From assembly GCA_944326175.1 (NCBI GenBank), contig CALVCY010000159.1, positions 1 to 5,959 of the forward strand: a stretch of DNA of 5,959 nt, in the 5' to 3' direction. Numbering within the stretch: the first letter of the stretch is position 1; each line of letters opens with the position of its first letter. The notes beneath the pieces were generated by a model. That model saw nothing but the letters and a program-made list of their open reading frames with translations. It was not told where the DNA came from and made no database searches. Position numbers and translations under genes: made by a program. Shown piece after piece: positions 1 to 5,959 of this stretch. The DNA comes from an uncultured Erysipelotrichaceae bacterium (GTDB lineage: Bacteria > Bacillota_I > Bacilli_A > Erysipelotrichales > Erysipelotrichaceae).

Positions 1-988
1 CGTTGCCGATTCATTAAAAACTGATCCGGTTGGAACCGGTCCGTATGTATTGGATGAATGGGTACCGCAGCAGACATTGAAACTCTCTGCCAATCCGGAT
101 TATCCGAATCAACCCAGCATCGCCCATGTTGAATTCATCACCATGCCCGATGCCACCAGTCAGATTTCCGCTTTCCAAAATGGTGAGCTGGATATCATCT
201 CCGTTTCGGCCGATCAGATCGATCCATTCATCGACAATCCGGACTATACCGTATTGCAAAGTGCCGGTAATTCATTGCAGTTAATGGCAATGAATCTGGA
301 TAATGAAGCATTAAGCGATCTGCGTGTGCGTCAGGCCATCAATATGGCAGTGGACAAGGATGCTTTGATCGATACCGTATGGTGGGGTTATGGTGAAAAA
401 ATCGGTTCCCATTATCCGATTGTCATGAAAGAATATATCGATTGCAACGATATCTATCCCTACGATCCGGAAGGTGCCAAAGCCTTATTGGAAGAAGCCG
501 GATATGGCGATGGGTTGACCCTTGAGATGTACTTGCCGAAAAACTATCAGATGTATGTCAATGCCGGACAGGTCATTGCCGATTCATTGGATCAGGTGGG
601 CATTACCTGCAATATCCACATTATCGAATGGGCAGAATGGCTCTCTGATGTCTACAATGGCCGCAATTATGATCTGACGGTGGTCGGTCACACCGGACGG
701 CTGGATCCGTATGTCTGGTTGGCCCGCTATGCTTCCGATTCGGCCGAAAATTACTTCAATTATTCCAATGAACGCGTCGATCAGCTGCTCAGTGAATATC
801 GTACGACCACCGATGAAGCATTGCGCACCCAGATGATCCAGGATATCCAGATGATCCTGGCCGAAGAAGTACCAGCCTATTACATTCAGGATCCGATCAG
901 TCTGTATGTGATGGACAGCAGTGTGACGGGTTTTGAAACCTATCCGATCGATATTTTCGAACTGAAAAACATTTCCTTCGCCGAGTAG
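1..988 (+). CDS. ABC transporter substrate-binding protein, family 5 (peptide/nickel type), 5'-partial
   Basis: This is the extracellular ligand-binding subunit of a Dpp/Opp/Nik-class importer, presumably a lipoprotein, but the N-terminus with any signal peptide and lipobox lies upstream of the window. The frame is open from base 2 (first full codon GTT) and ends with TAG at 986-988, giving 328 visible residues of a family usually about 500-550 long. A TTG at position 50 is internal, because family-typical sequence (PVGTGPYVLDEW, visible residues 9-20) spans it. Other family marks are NPDY near residue 31, the stretch SAFQNGELDI, LRVRQAINMAVDKDALID (the SBP_5 'R.A...A.DR..L' region), and YDPEGAKALLEEAGY. 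GHTGRLDPY near residue 230 corresponds to the region that in DppA-like proteins includes ligand-contacting residues. Ligand cannot be read from sequence: short peptides are likeliest; nickel chelates or other small molecules are possible. The permease genes follow on the same strand after a terminator-like hairpin. Confidence 0.93.
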   Translation, partial: VADSLKTDPVGTGPYVLDEWVPQQTLKLSANPDYPNQPSIAHVEFITMPDATSQISAFQNGELDIISVSADQIDPFIDNPDYTVLQSAGNSLQLMAMNLDNEALSDLRVRQAINMAVDKDALIDTVWWGYGEKIGSHYPIVMKEYIDCNDIYPYDPEGAKALLEEAGYGDGLTLEMYLPKNYQMYVNAGQVIADSLDQVGITCNIHIIEWAEWLSDVYNGRNYDLTVVGHTGRLDPYVWLARYASDSAENYFNYSNERVDQLLSEYRTTTDEALRTQMIQDIQMILAEEVPAYYIQDPISLYVMDSSVTGFETYPIDIFELKNISFAE

Positions 989-1010
989 TCGCTAGCGTAC
1001 TTGACATTCC

Positions 1011-1039
1011 AACGGTCCGGGATGACCCGGACCGTTTTT
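1011..1039 (+). terminator. Rho-independent-type terminator hairpin between binding-protein and permease genes
   Basis: The left arm 1011-1021 (AACGGTCCGGG) pairs perfectly with 1026-1036 (CCCGGACCGTT) around a 4-base loop (ATGA), and a run of five T covers 1035-1039. The stem is GC-rich and uninterrupted. On the minus strand the same hairpin is not followed by a T-run, so it is oriented for + strand transcription. It sits 23 bases after the binding-protein stop and 28 bases before the permease start. No convincing promoter separates it from the permease gene, so I infer partial read-through, a known way for ABC operons to make more binding protein than membrane subunits. The hairpin could also stabilise the 3' end of a processed upstream mRNA. 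Confidence 0.85.
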
Positions 1040-1052
1040 AAAAATTTACGAA

Positions 1053-1060
1053 GGGAGGAG
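1053..1060 (+). promoter_or_regulatory. Ribosome binding site deciding the permease start
   Basis: GGGAGGAG lies just ahead of the tandem start ATGATG (1062 and 1065). From the GGAGG core (1054-1058) the gap is 3 bases to the first ATG and 6 bases to the second. The second is the better-spaced start and gives MRFVLKRL, typical of DppB N-termini. Confidence 0.8.
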
Positions 1061-1064
1061 TATG

Positions 1065-2024
1065 ATGCGTTTTGTGTTAAAGCGTCTGGTTTCGGCCATC
1101 GTGGTCATGTTTTTTGTCTCGATGATCACATTCATTGTGCTCAAAGCCATTCCTGGCAATCCGGCAGAACTGGTATTGGGCACGGAAGCATCGCCGCAAC
1201 AGCTGGCGTTATTGGAAGAATCAATGGGCTTGAATGAACCGTTGCTGGTGCAGTATTTTAACTGGATCGGCGGTTTATTTACCGGCAATTGGGGCCAGAG
1301 TTATGTATTTGGCGAAGATGTGCTGACGTTGATCGTACAGCGTTTGCCGGTGACCTTTTCCATCACGATTTTCTCCATGGTGATCTCCATTGCCATCTCA
1401 CTTATTCTTGGAATTTTATCGGCATTGCATCCTCATGGGATCATTGATTCGATCTCACGCACCATCGTTCAGATTGCCAGTAGTGTGCCGGCATTTTGGA
1501 GCGGCATGATTTTGTTGATCGTGTTTGCGTCAATGCTCAATCTGTTTCCGGTCAGCGGGTATGTATCCATTGACCGCGGATTTATCTATTTTATCAATTC
1601 CATTACGTTGCCCAGCATCTGCATGGCTATCGGCGAATGCGGAATATTGATCCGACAGTTCCGCAGTTCGATGTTATCGGCATTGAATCAGGATTACATG
1701 ATCGCTTCAAAAGTCAAAGGACTACCGTATTGGATGCGGGTGGTTAAGTATGCCTTGCGCAGTGCGTTGATCACACCGATCACTGTGATTGGCAATCAGT
1801 TTGCCAAATTATTCGGGGGTACGGTCATTGTTGAAAACATTTTTGCGCTTCCCGGTATTGGACGATTGTTGTTAACTTCCGTGGAACGGCGGGATATTCA
1901 GTTACTGCAGGGGATTGTGATTTTCATCTGCTTTATGGTGGTTTTGGTCAACTTTATTACGGAAGTGGTGGTCATGATGGTCAATCCCATCATTCGACTG
2001 GGTCTGGAAGGAGAGCGGGAATAA
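1065..2024 (+). CDS. dppB: ABC transporter permease, DppB/OppB family
   Basis: This is one of the two membrane-spanning subunits forming the translocation channel. The 319 residues match the usual family length (about 305-340). It opens with a basic MRFVLKRL and a first hydrophobic helix (about 8-28), followed by the PGNPAE stretch (30-35) and the extracytoplasmic MGLNEPLLVQYFNW segment (54-67) typical of DppB. Further hydrophobic segments lie near 97-119, 134-161, 178-197, 235-256 and 281-304, consistent with six helices. The EAA-type coupling loop that contacts the ATPase is DYMIASKVKGL (210-220), then the conserved GGTVIVENIFALPGIGRLL (251-269) and the C-terminal NPIIRLG (307-313). The start at 1065 is preferred on SD spacing; 1062 would add one Met. 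The stop shares one base with the next gene (TAATG), indicating translational coupling. The symbol is at family level; substrate is not established. Confidence 0.93.
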   Translation: MRFVLKRLVSAIVVMFFVSMITFIVLKAIPGNPAELVLGTEASPQQLALLEESMGLNEPLLVQYFNWIGGLFTGNWGQSYVFGEDVLTLIVQRLPVTFSITIFSMVISIAISLILGILSALHPHGIIDSISRTIVQIASSVPAFWSGMILLIVFASMLNLFPVSGYVSIDRGFIYFINSITLPSICMAIGECGILIRQFRSSMLSALNQDYMIASKVKGLPYWMRVVKYALRSALITPITVIGNQFAKLFGGTVIVENIFALPGIGRLLLTSVERRDIQLLQGIVIFICFMVVLVNFITEVVVMMVNPIIRLGLEGERE

Positions 2025-2845
2025 TGAAAACGAAACAAAAATGGTTCCAAAATCCTACATTGGTCATCGCCATCGTGATTATCGCTCTTATTGTGTTGAT
2101 GGCAGCGGTGGCGTTTTTCTGGACACCGATGGATCCGGAACGGATGGATACGGCACATCGCTTTGCGCTGCCAAGCGCCCAGCATTTGCTGGGCACCGAC
2201 CAGTTTGGTCGGGATGTGCTTTCCAGGATCATGGTTGGATCACAGAATGCATTGCTGGTGGGTTTGATCTCGGTGAGCCTTGGCAGTATCGTTGGGATTT
2301 TTATCGGAGCAGTGGCGGGTATGGCCAATTCCAAAATATCCACGGTGATCATGCGTTTTATTGACGGATTGATGGCTTTTCCGGGAATTTTATTGGCCAT
2401 GATGTTAGTCGCTATTATTGGGAAAGGATTGATCAATGCCGCCATTGCCATTGCTGTCTTTATGGTCCCATCATTTGCCCGAGTGGTTTATACCATGGTA
2501 TTGGATATCAAAAGCCGCTTGTATATCAAAGCATGTCGCAGTTATGGCTGCAATCCGATTCGCTTGGTGGTGGTGCATATGATTCCGGATATGCTGCCCC
2601 GTTTGATCACGCAGTTTACGGCGAGCATCGGCGGTGCGATATTAACGGAATCTTCCTTGTCCTTTTTAGGGCTGGGGATCCAGCCGCCTTCGCCAAGCTG
2701 GGGCATGATGCTTTCGGAAACGCGTCAGTTTATTCTTTCCTATCCGTATGTGGCCATTGCACCGGGGGTGGTGTTACTCATCACGGTATTGGGATTCAAT
2801 CTGTTGGGGGATGCGCTCAACGATATGTTGATTGGAAGGGATTAA
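2024..2845 (+). CDS. dppC: ABC transporter permease, DppC/OppC family
   Basis: This is the second channel-forming subunit, partner of the preceding permease. It has 273 residues, slightly shorter than E. coli DppC (300). A cytoplasmic basic start (MKTKQK) leads into an N-terminal helix (about 12-34), as in the OppC_N region. The family hallmark LGTDQFGRDVLSRIMVG follows at 56-72. Hydrophobic segments occur near 77-100, 115-133, 136-158, 195-215 and 242-263. The EAA-type loop is RLYIKACRSYGCNP (165-178), with Gly175 in the conserved position, and ESSLSFLGLGIQPPSPSWG (209-227) is diagnostic. The C-terminus GDALNDMLIGRD matches the usual 'GDALRD..DPR' ending. The ATG overlaps the upstream TAA by one base, with AAGGAG at 2008-2013 as SD, 10 bases upstream. 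Symbol is at family level. Confidence 0.93.
   Translation: MKTKQKWFQNPTLVIAIVIIALIVLMAAVAFFWTPMDPERMDTAHRFALPSAQHLLGTDQFGRDVLSRIMVGSQNALLVGLISVSLGSIVGIFIGAVAGMANSKISTVIMRFIDGLMAFPGILLAMMLVAIIGKGLINAAIAIAVFMVPSFARVVYTMVLDIKSRLYIKACRSYGCNPIRLVVVHMIPDMLPRLITQFTASIGGAILTESSLSFLGLGIQPPSPSWGMMLSETRQFILSYPYVAIAPGVVLLITVLGFNLLGDALNDMLIGRD
2834..2839 (+). promoter_or_regulatory. Ribosome binding site setting the first ATPase start
   Basis: GGAAGG lies 7 bases before the ATG at 2847, inside the last codons of the preceding permease gene. An in-frame TTG at 2832 precedes this site and has no SD at usable distance, so 2847 is taken as the start. Confidence 0.7.
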
Positions 2846-2846
2846 T

Positions 2847-3821
2847 ATGGAAAACAATCGTTTAGTGCAGGCCAATGGCGTTACCGTACGTGCCGGGGAT
2901 CAGGCATTGATCTATAATGTGGATTTTCATATCGACACCAATGAAATCGTCGGTATTGCCGGCGAAAGTGGTTCGGGAAAATCAATGTTGACCAAAGTGA
3001 TTCTCAACATTTTGCCCAAAGACTGCCGGCAAACCGACGGCGAAGTCGTGGTTTTGGGTCAGCGTATGAATGGTTTGACCAATCAAGCCAAAGATAAACT
3101 CATTACCTCCGGTTTGGGATTAGTACCTCAAAATACCGTGGTGTATCTTCATCCGCTCATCAAGATCCAAAGCCAGATGATCGATGGGTATATCCATCGC
3201 AAACTGGGTTCAAAAAAGGAAGCCATCGAAAAAGCTTCCGGTTTGTTAAAAGAAGTTGGCATTGATGATCCCATACGGGTTTTAAACAGCTATCCGGCCC
3301 AATTAAGCGGCGGGATGCGCCAACGGGTGAATATTGCCATGGCATTGATGAGTAATCCAAAACTGTTGATTGCCGATGAACCGACCACTGCATTGGATTG
3401 TGTTGTCCAACAGCAGGTATTGGATTTGTTTGTTCAACTGAACCAAACCCGTCATGTGGCAATCATCATGATCAGTCATAATCTTGATCTATTGCGTGCA
3501 TATTGTTCAAGAGTCTATGTGATGTATGCCGGACGAATCGTGGAAAGCGGCAACGCTGATGCTGTATTCAATGTTCCCAAACATCCGTATACGAAAGCAT
3601 TGCTTTCACTGATACCGGGCCTTGAAGTGGATAAAACCAAACCATTGGCTGAACTTCCCGGCATGGTGCCGGAAAAGGATCGGGACAGAACCAGTTGCAT
3701 CTTTGCCCCGCGCTGTCCTAAGGCCAGTGATGCCTGTGGTCAAACCATCCAACCCATGGATGATAATGATCGCTATATACTTTGTCCGTTTGCAGATTCA
3801 AAACCAAAGGAGGTCGCATGA
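2847..3821 (+). CDS. dppD: ABC transporter ATP-binding protein, DppD/OppD family
   Basis: This is one of two cytoplasmic ATPases that power import. The 324 residues match the DppD length (about 325-335). Nucleotide-binding motifs are in order: Walker A GESGSGKS (39-46), Q-loop Gln95, signature LSGGMRQR (153-160), Walker B LLIADEPT (173-180, with Asp177 and Glu178), D-loop TALD (181-184) and switch His211. The C-terminal oligopeptide-transporter extension starts at HPYTKALL (246-253) and contains Cys284, Cys290, Cys297 and Cys313 in the CX5CX6CX15C arrangement seen in DppD/OppD. Structures of family members show a [4Fe-4S] cluster there. The Q-loop region VPQNTVVYLHP departs from the usual FQDPM.SLNP. 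The start at 2847 follows its SD and lies one base after the upstream stop; the 3' end overlaps the next gene by ATGA. All catalytic residues are present, so it should be active. Confidence 0.94.
   Translation: MENNRLVQANGVTVRAGDQALIYNVDFHIDTNEIVGIAGESGSGKSMLTKVILNILPKDCRQTDGEVVVLGQRMNGLTNQAKDKLITSGLGLVPQNTVVYLHPLIKIQSQMIDGYIHRKLGSKKEAIEKASGLLKEVGIDDPIRVLNSYPAQLSGGMRQRVNIAMALMSNPKLLIADEPTTALDCVVQQQVLDLFVQLNQTRHVAIIMISHNLDLLRAYCSRVYVMYAGRIVESGNADAVFNVPKHPYTKALLSLIPGLEVDKTKPLAELPGMVPEKDRDRTSCIFAPRCPKASDACGQTIQPMDDNDRYILCPFADSKPKEVA
3806..3814 (+). promoter_or_regulatory. Strong ribosome binding site of the second ATPase
   Basis: AAAGGAGGT is nearly the full anti-16S complement, ending 3 bases before the ATG at 3818. 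It lies inside the end of the preceding ATPase gene and selects 3818 over the in-frame upstream TTG at 3782, which it follows. The spacing is on the short side. Confidence 0.8.
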
Positions 3822-4609
3822 GTTTATTAACGGGAGAAGCCATCTCCAAAATCTTCATGAATCAATCCAAAGACCTTTTTGGCAAACCGGAACCGTTTAA
3901 AGCCGTCAACAATGTCTCCATTTCCATCGAACCTGGAGAAATCGTCGGGATCGTTGGGGAAAGTGGTTCCGGCAAATCCACCCTGGGTGAGATTTTAGGC
4001 GGCTTGCAGCGGCCAAGTGAAGGCAAAGTCTGTTATCAGGGCCAGGATATTTCCACATTGACCAAAGCCCAGTATGCGGATTATCGGACCAATGTCCAAT
4101 TTATTTTCCAAAATCCCCAAGAAAGCATGGATCCCCATTACAAGATCAAATCCATCTTGGCGGAACCATTGTATGTCTTGCATCATCAATCCTATGATCA
4201 GATAAAAACCAAAATCGAAACCATGATGCAAAATGTCGGGCTGAATATCGATAATCTTGAAAAATACCCCAATACCTTGTCCGGCGGACAATGCCAGCGG
4301 GTGGCCATTGCCCGCGCATTGCTGCTCAATCCGAAATTATTGATATGCGATGAATGTGTATCGGCACTGGATGTATCAGTGCAAGCATCCATTCTGAATT
4401 TATTGCGCAAGATGCAGCAGGAGTTTAAGACGGCGATGTTATTCATATCCCATGATATCGGGGTGGTGCGGTATATCTGTGATCGGGTGATCGTGATGAA
4501 AAAAGGGAGCGTGGTAGAGCAAGGTAAGGCAGAAGAAGTGGTTGCGGATCCCAAAGATGATTACACCAAGGTATTAGTGGCCAGTTCCACCTTTGAAAGG
4601 CAAGTATGA
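3818..4609 (+). CDS. dppF: ABC transporter ATP-binding protein, DppF/OppF family (short form)
   Basis: This is the second ATPase, expected to pair with the first in a heterodimer. It has 263 residues. Motifs: Walker A GESGSGKST (47-55), Q-loop Gln98 in FIFQNPQESMDP (a canonical OppF-type loop), signature LSGGQCQR (154-161), Walker B LLICDE (174-179, Asp178 and Glu179), D-loop SALD (182-185), and switch His212. Full-length E. coli DppF/OppF is about 334 residues; this one stops soon after a degenerate remnant of the HPYT extension (DDYTKVLVAS, 248-257) and has no C-terminal cysteine set. In size it is closer to NikE-like subunits, so the symbol marks family rather than proven orthology. Cys180 replaces the usual Pro or Ala after the catalytic Glu. 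It overlaps the preceding gene by ATGA (3818-3821) and the next by ATGA (4606-4609), which argues for one translationally coupled mRNA. Confidence 0.92.
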   Translation: MSLLTGEAISKIFMNQSKDLFGKPEPFKAVNNVSISIEPGEIVGIVGESGSGKSTLGEILGGLQRPSEGKVCYQGQDISTLTKAQYADYRTNVQFIFQNPQESMDPHYKIKSILAEPLYVLHHQSYDQIKTKIETMMQNVGLNIDNLEKYPNTLSGGQCQRVAIARALLLNPKLLICDECVSALDVSVQASILNLLRKMQQEFKTAMLFISHDIGVVRYICDRVIVMKKGSVVEQGKAEEVVADPKDDYTKVLVASSTFERQV

Positions 4610-5340
4610 ATGTAAAGATCATTGGATGTTCTGGTGGGACCACCAGTCAATATGGGGCATGTGCATCAGTTTTGGTAAGGGCTGAGGGGTTTTCGTTATT
4701 ACTGGATTGCGGTGGTGGAACCAGTTTGAAACTGGATGAATTCAATATTGGTGACACCCTTGATGCCGTGATGATCTCCCATTTCCATTTTGATCATTAC
4801 AGTGATGCGGGTATTTTGATGCATAAACGATTGATCAATTGGAAGAACCATCCGCAACCATTAATGTTCTATGGTCTGGATGATGCCCATTTGTATGAAC
4901 TACGATGGTTGCCGTTTTCCAATGTCACGGCGATATCCGCCAAAGAAAAACTCAGGATTGGACCATTTGAGATCGATTGTTTTGCCACAACCCATCCGAT
5001 TGACGCTTTGGGTTTTGCCATCCATTACGATGGTTTAACCATGGTGTATGGCGGGGATGGTGCACTCTCTGATGCGTTGATCCAATCCGCACAAGGGTGT
5101 GATCTGCTTATATGTGAATGTTCATTGTATGCAGATGTGGATGGGAGTAAACCAGGTCATATGAATGCGTATGATTTTGCCAGACTGTGTGAATTGGCCA
5201 AACCACAAAAAGCAATTGCTACACATTTACCGATTTACGGGGATCATCAGCTCTTACTGAAGCAAATTCGTGCCAAAACCACAATAGATGTGGCCTTGGC
5301 TATACAGGGAATGGAGATTGAAATATCATGCAATTATTGA
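4606..5340 (+). CDS. Metallo-beta-lactamase-fold hydrolase (RNase Z/YhfI-like)
   Basis: This is a 244-residue cytoplasmic metal-dependent hydrolase; there is no signal peptide or membrane segment. It begins with MNVKIIGCSGGT, a usual first strand for YhfI/ElaC-like MBL proteins, then LLLDCGGGTS (31-40). The metal site is complete: H59-x-H61-x-D63-H64 in SHFHFDH, His130 in TTHP, Asp151 in GGDGA, and His207 in ATHLP. GHMNAYDFARL (184-194) matches the conserved 'H.....A..A' region of the RNase Z-like branch. A two-zinc phosphodiesterase-type activity is the family expectation; the substrate is unknown, with RNA, cyclic nucleotides and other phosphoesters all possible. It lacks the large exosite insertion of true tRNA 3'-processing RNase Z as far as I can see. 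The start ATG overlaps the TGA of the ATPase gene, with GAAAGG (4595-4600) as SD 5 bases upstream. It also overlaps the next gene by 13 bases, so it is co-translated with transporter and phosphatase. Confidence 0.88.
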   Translation: MNVKIIGCSGGTTSQYGACASVLVRAEGFSLLLDCGGGTSLKLDEFNIGDTLDAVMISHFHFDHYSDAGILMHKRLINWKNHPQPLMFYGLDDAHLYELRWLPFSNVTAISAKEKLRIGPFEIDCFATTHPIDALGFAIHYDGLTMVYGGDGALSDALIQSAQGCDLLICECSLYADVDGSKPGHMNAYDFARLCELAKPQKAIATHLPIYGDHQLLLKQIRAKTTIDVALAIQGMEIEISCNY

Positions 5341-5959
5341 TCTTACGCCATGGCTATTCCATAGGCAACGAAAAAGGATTGTTGAGCGGTTGGAGTGATG
5401 TCGCTTTGACAGATAAAGGCAAGCAGGAGTTAATCGATATTCGTCAGAAAATTGAATTGCCACTTGCAGATGCCTATTACAGTTCGGATTTAAGTCGGTG
5501 TGCGCATACGGCGCATATCTTGTTTGCACCGCATGCAATCAATGGTTATACACCACAATTTCGGGAAACCAATTTTGGTAGTTTTGAAAATATGCACGAA
5601 TCGGAATATAAAAGTATTCACTTTTTCAAAAACTGGATCCATGGGGATTTACCGTATCACTACAATGGAGAAACATTTGAACAATTCAATGCACGGGTCA
5701 TGCATGGACTGGCCCATGCATTGGCCTTTTGGAATGATTGTGGCTATACGACGGTCGGCCTGTGTACCCATATGGGTGTGATTCGGGCAATATTGATGCA
5801 TTTATGCCATGGTGAAACCACGGATTTTCTAAAAATCTTTACCCCTAACGGTGCTGGGTACTTGTTGGATATTGCATTGGGCAGTGATGGATTCGAATTA
5901 AAAACGATTCGGGTTTTAGCGAAGGATCAATCTTTTGTGACCTATTTGCCGAATTGTGT
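5328..5959 (+). CDS. Histidine phosphatase family protein (phosphoglycerate-mutase-like), 3'-partial
   Basis: This is a cytoplasmic phosphatase or mutase of the RHG superfamily, which works through a phosphohistidine intermediate. The reading frame has no stop through the window end, giving 210 visible residues; family members are usually about 190-230, so the stop is probably just outside. Catalytic features in order: LRHG (6-9) with His8 as the phosphorylated nucleophile, the adjacent N-terminal motif SGWSDVALTDKG (20-31), YSSDLSRCAHTA (51-62) with phosphate-binding Arg57, FRETNFGSFE (78-87) with Glu80 as likely proton donor, and CTHMGVIRAI (146-155) with the second catalytic His148. 'THMG' replaces the more frequent 'THGG'. 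The ATG lies within the end of the preceding gene, 11 bases after a GGAG (5313-5316). General phosphatase (CobC/PhoE/GpmB-like) is likelier than glycolytic mutase, since it is short and sits outside a glycolytic context. Substrate is unknown. Confidence 0.87.
   Translation, partial: MQLLILRHGYSIGNEKGLLSGWSDVALTDKGKQELIDIRQKIELPLADAYYSSDLSRCAHTAHILFAPHAINGYTPQFRETNFGSFENMHESEYKSIHFFKNWIHGDLPYHYNGETFEQFNARVMHGLAHALAFWNDCGYTTVGLCTHMGVIRAILMHLCHGETTDFLKIFTPNGAGYLLDIALGSDGFELKTIRVLAKDQSFVTYLPNC

Noticed and set aside
50..52. TTG as a start codon for the binding protein
   Set aside because: The frame is open upstream to the window edge and the family motif GTGPY lies before it, so this is an internal codon of a 5'-truncated gene.
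991..996. GCTAGC palindrome just after the binding-protein stop
   Set aside because: Six bases only, not repeated nearby, and no sign of an operator or attachment site.
1001..1006. TTGACA, a perfect -35 hexamer, between the binding-protein and permease genes
   Set aside because: At 16-18 bases downstream the sequence is the GC-rich hairpin loop and right arm (GACCCGG), with no -10-like hexamer. The only TATGAT (1061-1066) overlaps the permease start codon and is far too distant.
1990..2451. Long minus-strand open frame of about 153 codons opposite the permease junction
   Set aside because: It is antisense to two clear permease genes, has low-complexity hydrophobic and Ile/Pro/Thr-rich content, and shows no recognisable domain.
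2832..2834. TTG as start for the first ATPase
   Set aside because: It has no SD at proper distance, whereas the ATG at 2847 has GGAAGG 7 bases upstream and yields a normal DppD-length protein.
3782..3784. TTG as start for the second ATPase
   Set aside because: The strong AAAGGAGGT at 3806-3814 lies downstream of it and points to the ATG at 3818; the extra residues would be out-of-frame translation of the first ATPase tail.
3622..3900. Plus-strand open frame spanning the junction of the two ATPase genes
   Set aside because: It is in a different frame from both ATPases, which have complete motif sets; its protein shows no recognisable motif.
5500..5781. Plus-strand 93-codon frame inside the phosphatase gene
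   Set aside because: It is an alternative frame of the histidine phosphatase, whose catalytic motifs before, within and after this stretch are all in the frame starting at 5328.

Overview
The window is one same-strand (+) gene cluster with almost no non-coding DNA: a five-component ATP-binding cassette importer of the peptide/nickel (Dpp/Opp/Nik) class, followed by two small hydrolase genes. Base composition looks balanced. The Shine-Dalgarno (SD) sites are strong (AAAGGAGGT, GGGAGGAG) and genes overlap tightly. A lone solute-binding gene lies ahead of the permease genes. Together these suggest a Bacillota (Firmicutes) genome, possibly an Erysipelotrichia- or Clostridia-like gut lineage. That placement is an inference from style and is weak.

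Layout: positions 1-988 hold the C-terminal ~328 residues of an extracellular solute-binding protein of family 5, whose start lies upstream of the window. The 76-base gap that follows is the only real intergenic space. It carries a perfect 11-bp hairpin with a T-tract (1011-1039), read as a leaky intrinsic terminator, and a strong SD for the next gene. Then come two permeases (1065-2024 and 2024-2845) and two ATPases (2847-3821 and 3818-4609), which would form the membrane channel and its motor. The ATPase array runs by ATGA overlap into a metallo-beta-lactamase-fold hydrolase (4606-5340). That gene overlaps by 13 bases a histidine phosphatase (phosphoglycerate-mutase-like, 5328 to the window edge), which is open at its 3' end.

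How they work together: the binding protein captures a small ligand, most likely a short peptide, outside the cell. It delivers the ligand to the heterodimeric permease, and the ATPase pair drives import. The terminator-like hairpin would let the binding protein be made in excess over the membrane parts. The two trailing hydrolases look co-transcribed and translationally coupled. They may process something related to the imported ligand, or they may simply be housekeeping passengers; the sequence does not decide this.

I see no RNA gene, mobile element, CRISPR array, long repeat or clear promoter here. Nothing in the window amounts to a clearly new system. The points most worth a second look are the coupled hydrolase pair, the inter-cistronic hairpin, and the asymmetric ATPases (an apparent iron-sulphur cysteine set in one only, and an unusual Q-loop).
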